NCBI GenBank assembly: GCA_001931875.2 | Contig: MSJH02000068.1 | Span: 1-42,052, forward strand | Source of the DNA: Byssochlamys sp. IMV 00236 | Taxonomy: Eukaryota; Ascomycota; Eurotiomycetes; Eurotiales; Thermoascaceae | Direction: 5' to 3' | Length of the DNA stretch: 42,052 nt | Part shown: positions 1 to 11,259 of the stretch, one piece after another | Position numbering within the stretch: position 1 is the stretch's first letter | Layout: each line of letters opens with the position of its first letter | Made by a program: the position numbers and the translations under genes | Notes under the pieces: generated by a model | The model's database searches: none | What the model was told of the DNA's origin: nothing | Seen by the model: the letters and a program-made list of their open reading frames with translations, nothing else

Positions 1-35
<35 letters not shown>

Positions 36-36
36 C
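1..36. repeat. Poly-T tract at the window start
   Basis: After one G the window opens with an almost uninterrupted run of about 34 T, ending in a CT-rich stretch about 75 bp before the first start codon. It could be a promoter poly(dA:dT) tract for the next gene or simply a low-complexity tract. The window cuts it, so its true length is unknown. Confidence 0.8.
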
Positions 37-115
37 TTTCATATACACACAAAACACTTGTATAATTCTCTTATAAACCATTTCTCGTCTTTTTTCTGTT
101 ATTGTATGAATCCTT

Positions 116-703
116 ATGACCTTGGTTGCCGTCACTTACAACCCACCACGACATTCTTCTTTTAATCACAGTAATAAATGGAAGAAAGGGTTAGTATCAT
201 TATTTACGAACAAATTCAACTATTCATCTGGTCGAAGATATTCTTCACCTACAACAGTAGCAGCAGCTACAGAAAAAGTGCTTAGACATATGGATAATAA
301 TAACAACAACAACAATAATAACAATGAATCTATGATTAAATGTGAAGATTTAACCGCTAAAGAGTTTGCTCAAATGGCAGGCATCAAGATTAAAGAACAA
401 GAACAAGACATAGATCATGACTTGACCCAGATGACATCCATTACCGCCTTCTCTTCCAAAAGTTCACCCAATAAAAGTATTTGGGATTCCGACTTTTGGC
501 AGTGTAACGACGGTGATAAAAAATGCACAAATGATACCCAGTCACTGACAGTACCTTCATGTAACTACAGTATACAAAAAGGTAGATTTAAGATTTGTGT
601 GGGACAAGTGGATAGTGAACCTGTTCATCAACATCATCAAACAGTGCTTGAGTGGAAAAGAAAAAGATCAGACTCATCCTCAACTAAAAAGAAACAAAAA
701 TAA
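116..703 (+). CDS. Asn-rich hypothetical protein (195 aa)
   Basis: I do not recognise the family. It is a single open frame of 195 codons with no intron needed. The N-terminus is basic and Ser/Tyr-rich. An Asn homopolymer (10 N) lies near residue 61-70, followed by an acidic stretch with KEFAQMAGIKI. The C-terminal third carries the short block IQKGRFKICVG, which looks like a conserved fungal motif, and ends in a strongly basic tail (WKRKRSDSSSTKKKQK) that could act as a nuclear localisation signal. The start at 116 is the first in-frame ATG. Another ATG ten bases upstream opens a 19-codon out-of-frame reading frame that overlaps the start, so that upstream frame or a different start could matter. 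Homopolymers of this kind are typical of regulatory proteins. A nuclear role is inference only. Confidence 0.6.
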   Translation: MTLVAVTYNPPRHSSFNHSNKWKKGLVSLFTNKFNYSSGRRYSSPTTVAAATEKVLRHMDNNNNNNNNNNESMIKCEDLTAKEFAQMAGIKIKEQEQDIDHDLTQMTSITAFSSKSSPNKSIWDSDFWQCNDGDKKCTNDTQSLTVPSCNYSIQKGRFKICVGQVDSEPVHQHHQTVLEWKRKRSDSSSTKKKQK

Positions 704-2785
704 TAATACCTTCCTTTCATAAATGTGTGTGTATAATATGCCCTTAAGATTTTTTAAAAAACACGTGTACATAATAAACCATATAAATATTTTCTAATAT
801 CAAATTTATATATCTGTTACATTTCATCCTGTGACTATGGCTACGTACTATTTGATGTACGTAAATGTGGTTACACCATTCTTATGTCACCTACTCTTGT
901 AAAGGATGTGTGTCTTTATTGAGACCTATCATCACCTATAGTTTCTATACTTTAATGGTCACAAGTAATTTACCTGTTTCAAAAAAAATGGCTTAGCCAT
1001 GAGCCTTACCTGAGGGTTACTCTTCATTTATAAACAATATCGAAGAGGGATAATGTTTCTATTCATAGCTCAGATGATAAAGAAAAAAGTGTATTCACTC
1101 TCCTCTTCATACTTTCCTATGAATCTATTAAACAGTTTCTAACTTTATTGTCAAAAAGTAAAACAGAAACGAAAAGAGTTTCTCGACAAAGAGAACATTA
1201 GTTAGAAACAATGAGATATCTAGTTTATATTCTCATTCTATTCAATACTTTGTCATTTTATTTCCAGCTCAGTTCGTGGGTTCCCTTGTTTTGCTAAACA
1301 CTACGTAGGTATCCTTTTTTTCACGTTGAAATGACGCTTTCGTGTACTTTTCTTCTTTTATTGAGGCTAATCAATGTAACCTAAAAGAAAACCCTATTTT
1401 TATCAAAAACTCATTGAAAAGAACGAATCCTTGTCACGATCCTTTTCTGGTATCCATTATTTCTGCATTCAAATATCTTGAGTCATTCTAAGCCTTCCCA
1501 TAACAATCATTTCGTTTAGGTACAGCAATAAGTTTGACAATGGTTGTTTTAATCTGAAATGAATATCAGTGTCAGCAACTTTACAACTACTTGTCTTTAC
1601 ATGACAACCTTAATATACTTAAAATATATGCTGATACTTTACCGTGGGTGTTACCAGTGATATCAAGGTTCAAAGATTACGTCCACCAATGGTCTTTCTT
1701 TTAACCTTAATGGCATTGCTTGTTAAAGACTTCTGCCCCAGGTGACTTTCTGATATCTCTGACGATGGTGTAACCATTATTCTTTAAAGACTTGATACGG
1801 CCATTCTACCTTGGGGGATGCGTCGCTACCTTGCAAGTCACTTCATCTACAAAACTATATTATAAAAGCACTGAATGCTGCTTACCAAGTTGTTCGATTT
1901 ATAATACTGTTCTGACCTTCTCTTGGTTTGTATTTCTTTTAAAGCTCACATTTATATAACTCAACATATTTTAATATTATATCTTGACAAAAGTTATTCT
2001 TACACTTTTTGTTCCTTGTAAATTGTTGTCAACTTTATGAAAAACGATCCTGCTGTCTTCCTGAGCTTTTTTTTGTCATACTTCTTTTAGAACCCATGAG
2101 CAGAAAATGCTATTGAATGATGCCAAGTAAATTAAATGTATGATAACTACAACAATGAGACAACAATAACACCATTATACTAGCTCTGGTGTCAACTTAT
2201 GTCGATGGTGCCATTTGGATACATACAATGCACCTTAATAAATGACACACTTTATTCAGCGGTTGTCAGAAGAATGACTGTAATGGTCCTTTATAAATAC
2301 AAATGTGGTAAGAAAGTGGTATACCTCGACCAGCCCTTAAAGTGGCTCAGCTGTAGGCGTTTCATCGAGCAAACGTACGATATGGTTGTTCAATAGCAGG
2401 ATCCCTTCCTTTCCCTCCTTGATCTCCTCATTCATATAGTTATTCTCACTAAAATAGAGTTCTGCTTTCCATTTTCAAGTCACCAGTACTATTTTAACCC
2501 GTTCATATCTATTTTTTTTATATAAGACCGTCAAACTGCTTATCCCGTTCGTGCTCACTGAATGGATCACTATTTTAACAGACATGCCATTATAGGCCCT
2601 TGTTTTACTCGTGTCATAATTAACAGCTTATTTATCATAGAGTAAGGCTGAGATAGCTTGGCAAATGTTCCAACATAAAAGAGAAAGAGACTCGACGCAA
2701 GAAAATATTGTGACACGTTAGAAAGATTTAGACACGAAATAAGTTGGGCGCGTTTTTCCTGATTTTTTTTTTCTCTAGAAATAAA
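704..2785. other. Intergenic region without a recognised gene
   Basis: About 2.1 kb of AT-rich DNA. The only open frame of any length is 65 codons at 2199-2396 (+). It has no recognisable domain and no convincing splice partners, so I treat it as chance or relic. No tRNA-like fold, tandem repeat or terminal repeat was noticed. The right end is the RFC promoter. Confidence 0.6.
2746..2757 (+). promoter_or_regulatory. Candidate G1/S box upstream of RFC
   Basis: The sequence GGGCGCGTTTTT lies about 30 bp before the RFC start codon. On the opposite strand it reads AAAAACGCGCCC, containing the ACGCG core shared by MCB elements and resembling an E2F site. In budding yeast replication genes are driven at G1/S through such boxes. 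A similar ACGCGAAAAA sits in the Pol2 promoter of this window. Function is inference from motif and gene class. Confidence 0.35.
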
Positions 2786-3922
2786 ATGAGTGCTATGGAA
2801 ATTGATTCAATCAAGAGCTTAAAGAAAGGAAAAGGCAAAAGCACTCTTATAAAACCAGAATTAGACAACTTACCTTGGGTGGAAAAATATCGTCCTGCCA
2901 CTCTCGATGATCTCGTGTCTCATAAAGACATAACTTCTACAAGTAAACCAATATTTATGTATACAAAAGGGCGACATATTAACGTACAATAGTCGAAACA
3001 TTTATTGAAGCTAAACGACTTCCTCATTTACTCTTCTATGGCCCACCCGGTACAGGTAAAACCTCCACCATTCTGGCATGTGCAAGGAAGCTTTATGGCG
3101 AACGATTCAAGGCCATGATCCTCGAACTTAATGCTTCTGATGATCGTGGTATTGATGTTGTGCGAGAACAAATTAAGAACTTTGCTAGTACTCGAAATAT
3201 TTATAGCTCAGGATTCAAGTTGATCATTCTTGATGAAGCTGATTCCATGACGAATCAAGCACAATCAGCACTTCGTCGAATTATTGAAAAGTATACCAAA
3301 AACGTTCGATTCTGTATTATTTGTAATTACGTGAGCAAGATCATTCCAGCCATTCAATCACGTTGTACACGTTTTAGATTTGCACCTTTGGAGATTGAAC
3401 AAGTAGAGTCAAGACTACAGACAATTATAGATCAAGAACAAATCGACCTTACCGAGGACGGTAAGAAGGCATTACTCCGACTCTCAAAGGGAGATATGCG
3501 TCGTGCACTCAATATCTTACAAGCATGTCATGCTGCCTATGATCGAATTGATGAAAATGCCATCTATAGCTGTACTGGACATCCACATCCACAGGATATT
3601 GAGCGTATCTTTAAATGGATCATGACAGAGGAATTTACTACAGCCTACTCTAGTAAGTGAACATGTTTATCTAGATCTATTAAGCTAATTTCTTCAAGAT
3701 ATTGAGAAATTAAAGAGGGAGACAGGATTAGCACTTCAGGATATCCTAAGTGAAATATATTATTATGCGCGTACTGTCGAGTTCCCTACAGAATCACGAA
3801 TATTTATTCTCGATAAACTAGCAGAAATTGAGTACAGAATAGGAGAAGGAGGCAATGAAAAGGTGCAACTAGGGGCAATGATAGGAGTGTTTAAATTGGC
3901 AACTGATAAAGTACAAGCATAA
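2786..3922 (+). CDS. RFC3: Replication factor C subunit (Rfc3 / human RFC5 type)
   Basis: Small clamp-loader subunit that helps load PCNA at primer-template junctions in the nucleus. Exons 2786-2942, 2993-3652 and 3699-3922 join in phase to give 346 aa, normal for the family. The N-terminus carries the RFC box LPWVEKYRPATLDDLVSHKDI. Walker A (GPPGTGKTS) follows at about residue 69, Walker B (IILDEAD) at about 130-137 and the arginine-finger motif SRC at about 176. The C-terminal helical collar begins in exon 2 and continues in exon 3. Assignment to the Rfc3/RFC5 branch rests on the N-terminal block and LPHLLFYGPPGTGKT. Both introns (50 and 46 nt) have good GT-AG ends. The start at 2786 is chosen because the frame upstream holds no other ATG and encodes only a Phe-rich string. 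Nothing looks damaged. Confidence 0.95.
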
Positions 3923-5379
3923 TTCAATAAAGTCAACCAGTTTAGTAATGTAAAAGTAAATTATCTTAAAGACGTTGGTATTCTTTAAGCTATTCTGACA
4001 TTGATCTTTTTCTCTGAATAATATTAGCAATAACTTTGGCTTTTTCATGTTGTTTTAATTTATTAAAACGTTTAGTTCTTTAGCCCTTTCCTACTTTATC
4101 AATTTATAGTTTAGAGTGCATGTTGTGTATTTAGCTAGCGTATCTTGATAAACATTAATGAGGGAAGGTTTAAGTAGGAATAGAGCACACACACACACAG
4201 AGAGCAACCATTTTGAAATATCTCGTTCGTTATGATCATTTTTATCCCCAGAGACTACTATACATCAACATACCATAGTTAGGTGCATATGATTAGGTTT
4301 AAAAAAGGGATAAAAATAAGAGGTGGTAATATCTCGATAGCCAAATACTAAAAATAGCGAGGGGGGGATGCATATCCTAAGGGTACTTGAGAGTTATTCA
4401 TGCTTTTTTACTCCATTTAAATCCGAAGGTTTCACTCACATGAATAAGGAATAAAGCCCCGTGAAACGAAAAGGGGTTGTTTAACTTGGGACTCTATGCT
4501 TTCTGTATGAATGAATAGTATTAAACTTAATCTTGAATATAGATTTGCAATGCTTTGTTGGTATCAATTCCAGTGTTTATGAGAGACGCTCAGGAATAAA
4601 AGAGTGGATCATTGCTCTCAAAAGGACAAAAGTAGGCTATGATAAGGTAGGTCCTTTGTTTATGTGGGAACAACGATACAATGCCTAGCACAAAAAACTG
4701 TTTCATAATAAGGTTTAAACCTGTTTTCTATTTGCTCTAGCCACTTGATAAACAATCACCAACAACTATCTTATGAATGACTCAAACTACTATGCATTCA
4801 CTTAAATTAAACCCTAACCTTTGTGGATGGTTCATGTCGTCTCAGACAATGGCATCTAATCAATTCAACATTATGAGTTTATTGTACTCGTATACTAATA
4901 GATTGAGGTGTTTGCATAAATATTTTTCAATGTAAAAGCTCCCTTTTTTATTTCAAATCGCCTAAACAAGGCATTTGAATTAATACTTGGACTTTATGTA
5001 TCTTAATCGTATAGCATATCGTTTTATAATACTACAGCTTCGATGTTACTTTTACAAACCAGTAGAGTCCATTTTCTGTTACCAGGATATTGTCATAGGA
5101 ACCTCCCACAGAAAGAGGTAACACACGCTGTGCACAGATGAAAAAAAAAAAAAAGAGTAGTTCTGTATGGATCTTTTTATATCCCTCCTTTTTTTTTCCA
5201 TTAAATACAAATCAATAAAACATTTGTTTACAAAAGGAGATTCATGATAGAAATATCATGAATTGACAGTCATTTTGTAAAACTTGGCCATGTTACTGTG
5301 ATGAAAACCATCCCTGTCATCCTCCTCTGATCCGCATGATCACTCTTTATTTATAAACATCTTCGGGTGTAGTTCTGCA
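3923..5379. other. Intergenic region
   Basis: About 1.45 kb of AT-rich DNA without a recognised gene. It holds a short (AC)n tract near 4189-4200, an A14 run near 5141-5155 and a weak hairpin near 4457-4480 (CCCC pairing with GGGG). I see no tRNA-like structure and no coding frame with recognisable content. Confidence 0.6.
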
Positions 5380-6035
5380 GATGAATCCCTCGCATGTACC
5401 AGATATTTTCAACGACATTTTCTTCCAACCTCTCACCATCATGTCCTATAACTCAGGCTTTCTCTTTATGTGCCTGCTCTCACTGTCGTTTGTTCCAAAA
5501 TCTGCATCATCTTGTTGATCTCACGATACTATTCATGATGGATGCATTCAACAAGCTCTTTCTGATCAGTGGTTGTATAGTATTTCATGATACGTGCCCT
5601 CTAAAATAATACAAAAAAGCGCCCATATCCTTTATTTTCCGTACCTCCTTTTTAATCTCGTATTTTCTGAATAAACAAACAGGACACACGTGCGTGAAAA
5701 AGTAATTTCTGTAAATAAAGTCCAACATGAGTCCTTTGCTCATTAATTTTGATAAATATTTTAAATGACTAAACACAGCTTTATACAGCCAGACCTCGTT
5801 TTTGTCATAACTCTTGGTGAACAAGTGTACCATTCCAGGAATTGAGGTTATTTCAAGAATAATTTGTATTCCGACAACATACAATTGTGTCTCAATTTTT
5901 CTCATAAAAGGCTATTCAATCGCAATTACTCGAGGATAGAGTATGACAGAATCAAGATCCTACTTGTACTGAGTGAAGCCATGAAATTGTGTTACGTTGT
6001 TGACCCAATAATTTAAAAGGAGATATTTAAAATAG
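5380..6035 (-). pseudogene. Decayed protein-coding relic of unknown family
   Basis: On the minus strand a frame from about 6035 down to 5588 reads like protein but is broken. It runs LLNYWVNNVTQFHGFTQYK, then a stop, then DSVILYPRVIAIE, then TAG, then about 105 codons including KSYDKNEVWLYKAVF and a CPVCLFRKYEIKKEV block, then a stop. Reading resumes in another frame (MKYYTTTDQKELVECIHH, stop, INKMMQILEQTTVRAG, stop). Several nonsense codons and at least one frameshift in a string with protein-like composition suggest a dead gene. I cannot name the family; a mobile-element-encoded or lineage-specific protein is possible. The boundaries are approximate. Confidence 0.4.
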
Positions 6036-6431
6036 TCAAGCGTATGTGTTAAATTGCATCAATATTGATTATGAGAAAAAGCTAATTTATGCACATGTGA
6101 CCATATGCAATAATTGTACCAGAATTGCACATTGGAAACTAAGATCCATCCCTTAAATAGCTTAACACGATCGAAAGATGATAAGGAGAGATCCGTTTTA
6201 TTCTAAAAATGTATATTTCTCGATTCCAGATCGATGTATCGCTTAAACCGTGACTGCTACATTGTTATTCTGCCTTACAAAGTCTTTTTTTTTTATTTTT
6301 TTTTGTTCCCTTTCTTCCCTTTTTCCTTTTTTATTTTTTATTTTTTAATTTTATTTTCTCTCTCTCTTTTCCCTTTTTTTTCCCTATTTTATGCAGATAA
6401 CTTTGAAAGAAGTTATAATAAACAGAAGTTA
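6036..6431 (+). other. Upstream region of the GATA gene, pyrimidine-rich
   Basis: It contains an unusually T/C-rich stretch at about 6282-6390 ending in TATGCAG at 6394. This could be a promoter pyrimidine tract or the 3' end of a 5'UTR intron for the gene starting at 6432. No other gene is visible. Confidence 0.5.
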
Positions 6432-7764
6432 ATGGATGTCTCTAAATTATGTCTAGACATTTCTGAGGAATCAGCATTACCAGCATTCACAAGAAATACT
6501 ACAACAAATAACAACAACAGCAACAACAACAACAATAGTAGTAGCAGTAGCAGTAGCAGTAGCAACTGTGACAACAGTGATAATAAAGAAAAACAGAGTG
6601 AAGGGTAAACAAACTGATAATAATAATAAAATAGTTGAAATGTCTTACAGATGATAATGAGTAGATTACCTATTCCTTCTTTAGCAGAGCTCACATATAA
6701 TGTAAATAAATTAAGTCAACCCAACATATACCTATATCATCAACCACAACCTCATCATCATCCCTTGTCATTTCAACCTTCTTCTTCCACAGTACATCAC
6801 GATTATCCACCTACCCCACCTCAACCACCATTAACACAGCGCTTCTGTGAATCAGAGCCAGAAAATGATAGACTATTGTTAAAACAGGTAAATCCAGTGA
6901 TTTTAATTCAATACTATGTGGTATTAATATGTATTAGGTATATGAACAATGTACAGTGATTCATAAGGAAATCGCACGATATCGCGTAGATGCTCTGACT
7001 GAAACAGATCGAAATAAAATTGTTGATCTTGTATACTGTACGACAGAATCTATGATGCGATCACTAAAGACACTAAATGATCAACTATTTCAATATCATG
7101 ATCAAGAAATAGACAATACATTCCCATCATCACAACCTATACGTTCACTACAGGTAGGGACCAGATACGTTCAAATATAATGCTGACTATAGACCATAGG
7201 ATGATCCTAATTCAAGTAAATATGAAATGATCCGCCAAGCGCGAAACTTACAAGATAGTAGCATGAGGCCCAAATATCGAAGAAGAAATGTAAAGAGGGC
7301 ATTTACTAGTGAAAGATGATTAATTCATATTTTTTTTTTCTTTAGAAGCGTAACATGATTGGGCAAAGATGTCATTCATGTAATACAACAGAAACACCTG
7401 AATGGCGAAGAGGACCGGATGGAGCTAGAACGTTGTGTAATGCATGTGGACTACGTAAGTTTATTTCAAAAGGATCATTAATATAATAACACATCCTATA
7501 GATTATTCCAAGCTATTACGAAAGGGATCATTAACAGTTCAGACACACAATTACTTGCTCGATTCTCAATCAGCTGAAATGAAAAAAACGCCAAGGGTCA
7601 TTCAGTTTCCAATCATTCAAATACAGGCGCAAAAAAAGGATAACCGTCACCACATGGATCGTAACAATAGCGGCAGTAGCAGTAACAGCAATAATGACAA
7701 TAATAATAATAGTACAGTTGCTAGCAACATCAATAATCATAGTGAAACACTAGACCAACAATAG
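6432..7764 (+). CDS. GATA-type zinc-finger transcription regulator
   Basis: Nuclear DNA-binding protein. Exons 6432-6604, 6665-6887, 6938-7153, 7200-7289, 7346-7454 and 7502-7764 join in phase to 357 aa. One GATA finger lies near the C-terminus: C243-X2-C246-X18-C265-X2-C268, with [18 protein letters not shown], then the basic tail [14 protein letters not shown]. The 18-residue loop is the type seen in White Collar-2-like and plant GATA factors, not the 17-residue AreA/GATA-1 type. No PAS domain is visible, so it is not a full WC-2. The N-terminus has an Asn/Ser tract and a Pro/His-rich stretch; a helical segment ([19 protein letters not shown]) lies mid-protein, and another Asn/Ser tract ends the protein. 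The first intron acceptor is the weakest junction: 6661 and 6664 both keep the frame. Confidence 0.85.
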
Positions 7765-9443
7765 AGCTACCCTTTAAAAAAGAATGACAACCAGCGCTAT
7801 CAGTAATAAACCCGATGTATTTAATACGCTTTTATACACTCGGATAGTTTTGCCTTTACTTGTTTACGTATAATGTAGGGGGAAAAAAAGCATTCTATAT
7901 GGCCAACAAAGTCAAGTATCTTTAATGAATGCCACTTTAACTAGTGCAAGTGATATAAGCCACAATGGTTCATACAGACTGAGGGGTTTATAAAAGTTCA
8001 AAGGATGTTTCATCATGTGTCTGACTACCTTTATAAAAAAATATGTTTGACATCTTTTAGTTTATGTGGAACACTTATTAAGCTCTTATAAAAGGAGAAT
8101 CCGTTCAAAACTAGTTTTACTCTTTTAGAAAGACAACACTACATACGTAATAGATATTATACCAACGTATTGATTAAACCAAGATAACCGCTTTAATTGA
8201 AACAGGGATTAAGGTAAAAGGGACACGCAAATATCAGACCAGTCCTTAAATAGTGTGAAAGAGCGCTGTCAATATAATCTATATTATTTCTGGTGTATAA
8301 TATTGGCCTTATAGGGTGATGACGACATTTTATAAAAAGTTGAATATGGTAGGTTCTCTATACATGATCGAGCGAAATTCCTATTCATTGAAAGCTGTAT
8401 GACTTCTTGATGACATCAACTGAGGTCTTTGTAAGCAATTGCATCTTCCTTTCCGTAGGCATTCAGTCAACAAATTGCTGCATAAAACTGAAGAGAATTT
8501 TACCTTTTAGATTTCTAAAAAACACCTTTTTATTTTTTGTAACAAGAAAAATCAAGAGTTTCTCTAAAAGCTTTGTTTATTACAGTAGCCCAAGCCATTG
8601 ACACCAGTGGCATATCTCCTAGGCCACATCGCTCACTCTTTTTGATTTATTTCTAATTTACAAGAATACTCTTGGCCCCACCTTTTGTATTCGAAAACAA
8701 TGCTGTCTTTTACAAAAGTTATTGGAAATGCCCTGATATAATGGCTACCTTTTCAGTGAATGTGACGAGAAAAAAGTCATATTACGGTTGGGGGCTGTTG
8801 ATATTGAAAAGGGCATTCCACATAAAGTGGGTCTATTATCACAAAAATAAACTGTGTATCAATCTTTGCACAGTTGTGACACTGAATCGCGGAATTGTTA
8901 GCATATATGGCCATTTGTACTGAGCCCTTATCGACATTAAACTAGCTCAACAATCATTACTCCATACGTCAATACGATAATAATGTCTTTACAGTGCGCT
9001 ATGAAAATAATGATTAGGCAAGTCGACGCATATAATCAATAAAATTAGCTGAAAGAAAAGGACATAGTGTATACTTTCAGCGGATATTCACAAACTTGGA
9101 GTAATATGAGCCATCTTTTTGAATGATTATAATAATTACGCAAAAAAGAAGAGGCTACCCTTGTATAAGTTTAAATCATCGCCTACATTTGGAAATTATA
9201 CGTTGTGCTATTATTTCTAGGATATTCTCTCTTCTTTATCGTGACAGCAAAAGAGAAGTAAAGTGTGAAAAGCTTAATCGTAGTGATAGCTTCTCCATGG
9301 TGACACATACATTGAATCGCTTGTAATCGCCTCACTACTTTGGATTTAATGTAGCACAAGCAACGAGGTGATTGTTGAATATAAACTATGTTATCTCCGC
9401 ATACTCTACTTTTTTCTTTCTTCTATTATACACAAAACACACT
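7765..9443. other. Intergenic region
   Basis: About 1.7 kb with only short open frames (64 codons at 8407-8601, 83 at 8672-8923, 67 at 9123-9326, all +). None shows a domain or splice context, and I treat them as chance. No repeat structure or RNA gene was noticed. Confidence 0.55.
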
Positions 9444-10902
9444 ATGGGGGTCAGTCAGTCTAAGAAGAAGTCCAGCTCGAGTACAAAAGACATGAAGTTA
9501 TATAGCAAAAGACATTTAACTACAAATTCAACTTCAACCACCTCAAGTCAACCTCAGTCAGTGTCAACAAAATCAAATCATGGGAAGCACATTAACAACA
9601 ATAGCAATAACAGCAGCAGTAGTAATGATAGCAGTAATAAGATCCAGCCTTCTGTTCTTCACATTAATAATAATAATGATACATCACGTCCAACGACACC
9701 GATTATAACAAACTCAAGTATGAACAACCAGTCGAGCATCATCAATCGATTTTCGGCTATCAATTCTTCACCTTCAATTGTCTCTTCGCCTTCAACTTCT
9801 GAAAAGCAACACATTCATTCGCATCAGTCCAATAGTTTCTTTTTACCCAAGGACTGGGAATCAAAAAACTATGACTACAATGTAAGTCTTTTATTAAGTT
9901 ACATTTCATTACTGACAACCATACTAGCTTCACTTTGCTTTAAAGACTATTTTTGGAGGGTAAACTATAAATATCAAAAACGTACATTGAACACAATCTT
10001 ATTTAAAAAATACTCCAGAAACGTTACACCGGCTGTGGCACCAAGACTACAAAAAGGTGCAGTTATTGTTCAAATGGGCTCATGTACTGGGCCATGGATG
10101 ATGGTAAAGAGATAGAATGGGGTCTGATAAACAATTGATTTATGATATATAGGATTTGGCTACTCAATACCCAGATTGCCGCTTTTTTGGTATCGAGATT
10201 ATACCTAATAGCTTTTTACAAGACTTTCCTCCTTTGCCAAACGTCACATTTGAAAGAGGATTGCCTTACAATGAAATTTTTGAAAAATTTAAAGATAATT
10301 CCGTCGATTACGTTCATCTAAGAACATGCTCCGGATATCTTGATGTTACACGTTGGACTTTACTCATCCAAGATATATTTCGCGTATTGAAGCCTGGAGG
10401 TGTCATTCGTGTTGAGGATATACATAACCAACCTTCAGGAACTGTCATGATAGAATCATTTATTGAAACAAGTACATATACCCAATATCCACCTTTTCAA
10501 AATGTCTAACCGTTTCTTTTTTTTTTTTTTAAAAAAAAAAGTACGTAATATATCAGCAGCAAATAACTTTGACTTTGATATAATAGCAAAGATGGGAACT
10601 ATACTTACACAGCAAAACTTTCAAGTGATTGAAACAAAGAAAAAGACGATTCACTATGGTATAATACAATCGTTGAATAATGTCCTTTTTTAACTCCTAT
10701 TTTTGTAGGCTCAGGTGGAAGGTTGGCTGAGGAGTTCTTGCTGTTTATATTGAATTCATTTGAGCAAGCTGGTGACCAACTTGGACCAATGTTAGGATTA
10801 GATATTGAAGATTATAAACACAGAGTAGAGATGTTTTGTGCTCAATGTGTCAAAAATGATGCATCTATGGACTGGTATTCATATGTAGCAAGAAAGCCTT
10901 AA
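9444..10902 (+). CDS. SAM-dependent methyltransferase-like protein, putatively N-myristoylated
   Basis: Exons 9444-9881, 9928-9959, 10019-10103, 10153-10471, 10542-10658 and 10709-10902 give 394 aa. Exon 2 is a 32-nt mini-exon encoding LHFALKTIFGG. The start MGVSQSKKKSSS fits the N-myristoylation consensus (Gly2, Ser6) followed by basic residues, so membrane attachment is predicted. Residues 10-140 are a Ser/Asn-rich linker. The class I methyltransferase fold begins at about residue 157: motif I VIVQMGSCTGPW (171-183), post-I FFGIEI, then FKDNSVDYVHLR and VLKPGGVIRVED. Motif I is unusual: the usual acidic residue before the glycine loop is Gln, and GxGxG is degenerate. The family is widespread in fungi (UMTA/LaeA-like annotations), and the substrate is unknown. 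Intron 4 has a modest donor (GTACAT) and ends in a T/A homopolymer run, so that junction is less sure. Confidence 0.8.
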
Positions 10903-11259
10903 TCTGCTCGTTTTATTTTCCTTGTCTGTTTTTATTATTCACTTATGTATACACCATAGACACACGCACATACGCATTCCCCCCTTTCCCTCCCCATTAC
11001 ATGTATACACTTTTCTCACTCTTTTTATGTATAAAAATAACATGGGTCACATTACTGTCAAATCTATTGTTACATAACATTGTTGTCCCTTAAACATTTT
11101 AGAACACATTGTTAAATACGCTCATGACTCATTTTCTCATATTAGACCAATCATGGACTAAATGTCGAAAATTAAAAATATTCTTTAAAAGGTAATCGAT
11201 ATGCATTTTAGTATCTTTCTTTTTTCTTTTTCTTTTCTTTTTTTCTTCTTTATTAAATA
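10903..11259. other. Intergenic region / transporter promoter
   Basis: 357 bp holding the 3' end of the methyltransferase gene and the promoter of the transporter. A T/C-rich tract (about 11213-11248) directly precedes the transporter start codon. An open frame on the minus strand across 11129-11353 is lysine-rich low complexity and was not accepted as a gene. Confidence 0.6.

Noticed and set aside
2199..2396. 65-codon plus-strand frame in the first intergenic region
   Set aside because: No recognisable domain, no splice partners and no promoter feature. Its length is within chance expectation.
4457..4480. Hairpin CCCC...GGGG followed by T-rich DNA, like an intrinsic terminator
   Set aside because: The stem is short and this is a nuclear eukaryotic genome where such terminators are not used. 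No gene ends there.
6505..6565. Short tandem (AAC)n/(AGT)n tract as a possible CRISPR-like or satellite repeat
   Set aside because: It is a trinucleotide run in frame with the GATA protein and encodes Asn/Ser tracts.
6413..6694. Leu-rich minus-strand frame opposite the GATA gene
   Set aside because: The Leu run is the reverse reading of Asn/Ser codon repeats in the GATA protein.
8672..8923. 83-codon plus-strand frame upstream of the methyltransferase gene
   Set aside because: The frame has no ATG near its left end and no domain or codon pattern like the neighbouring genes.
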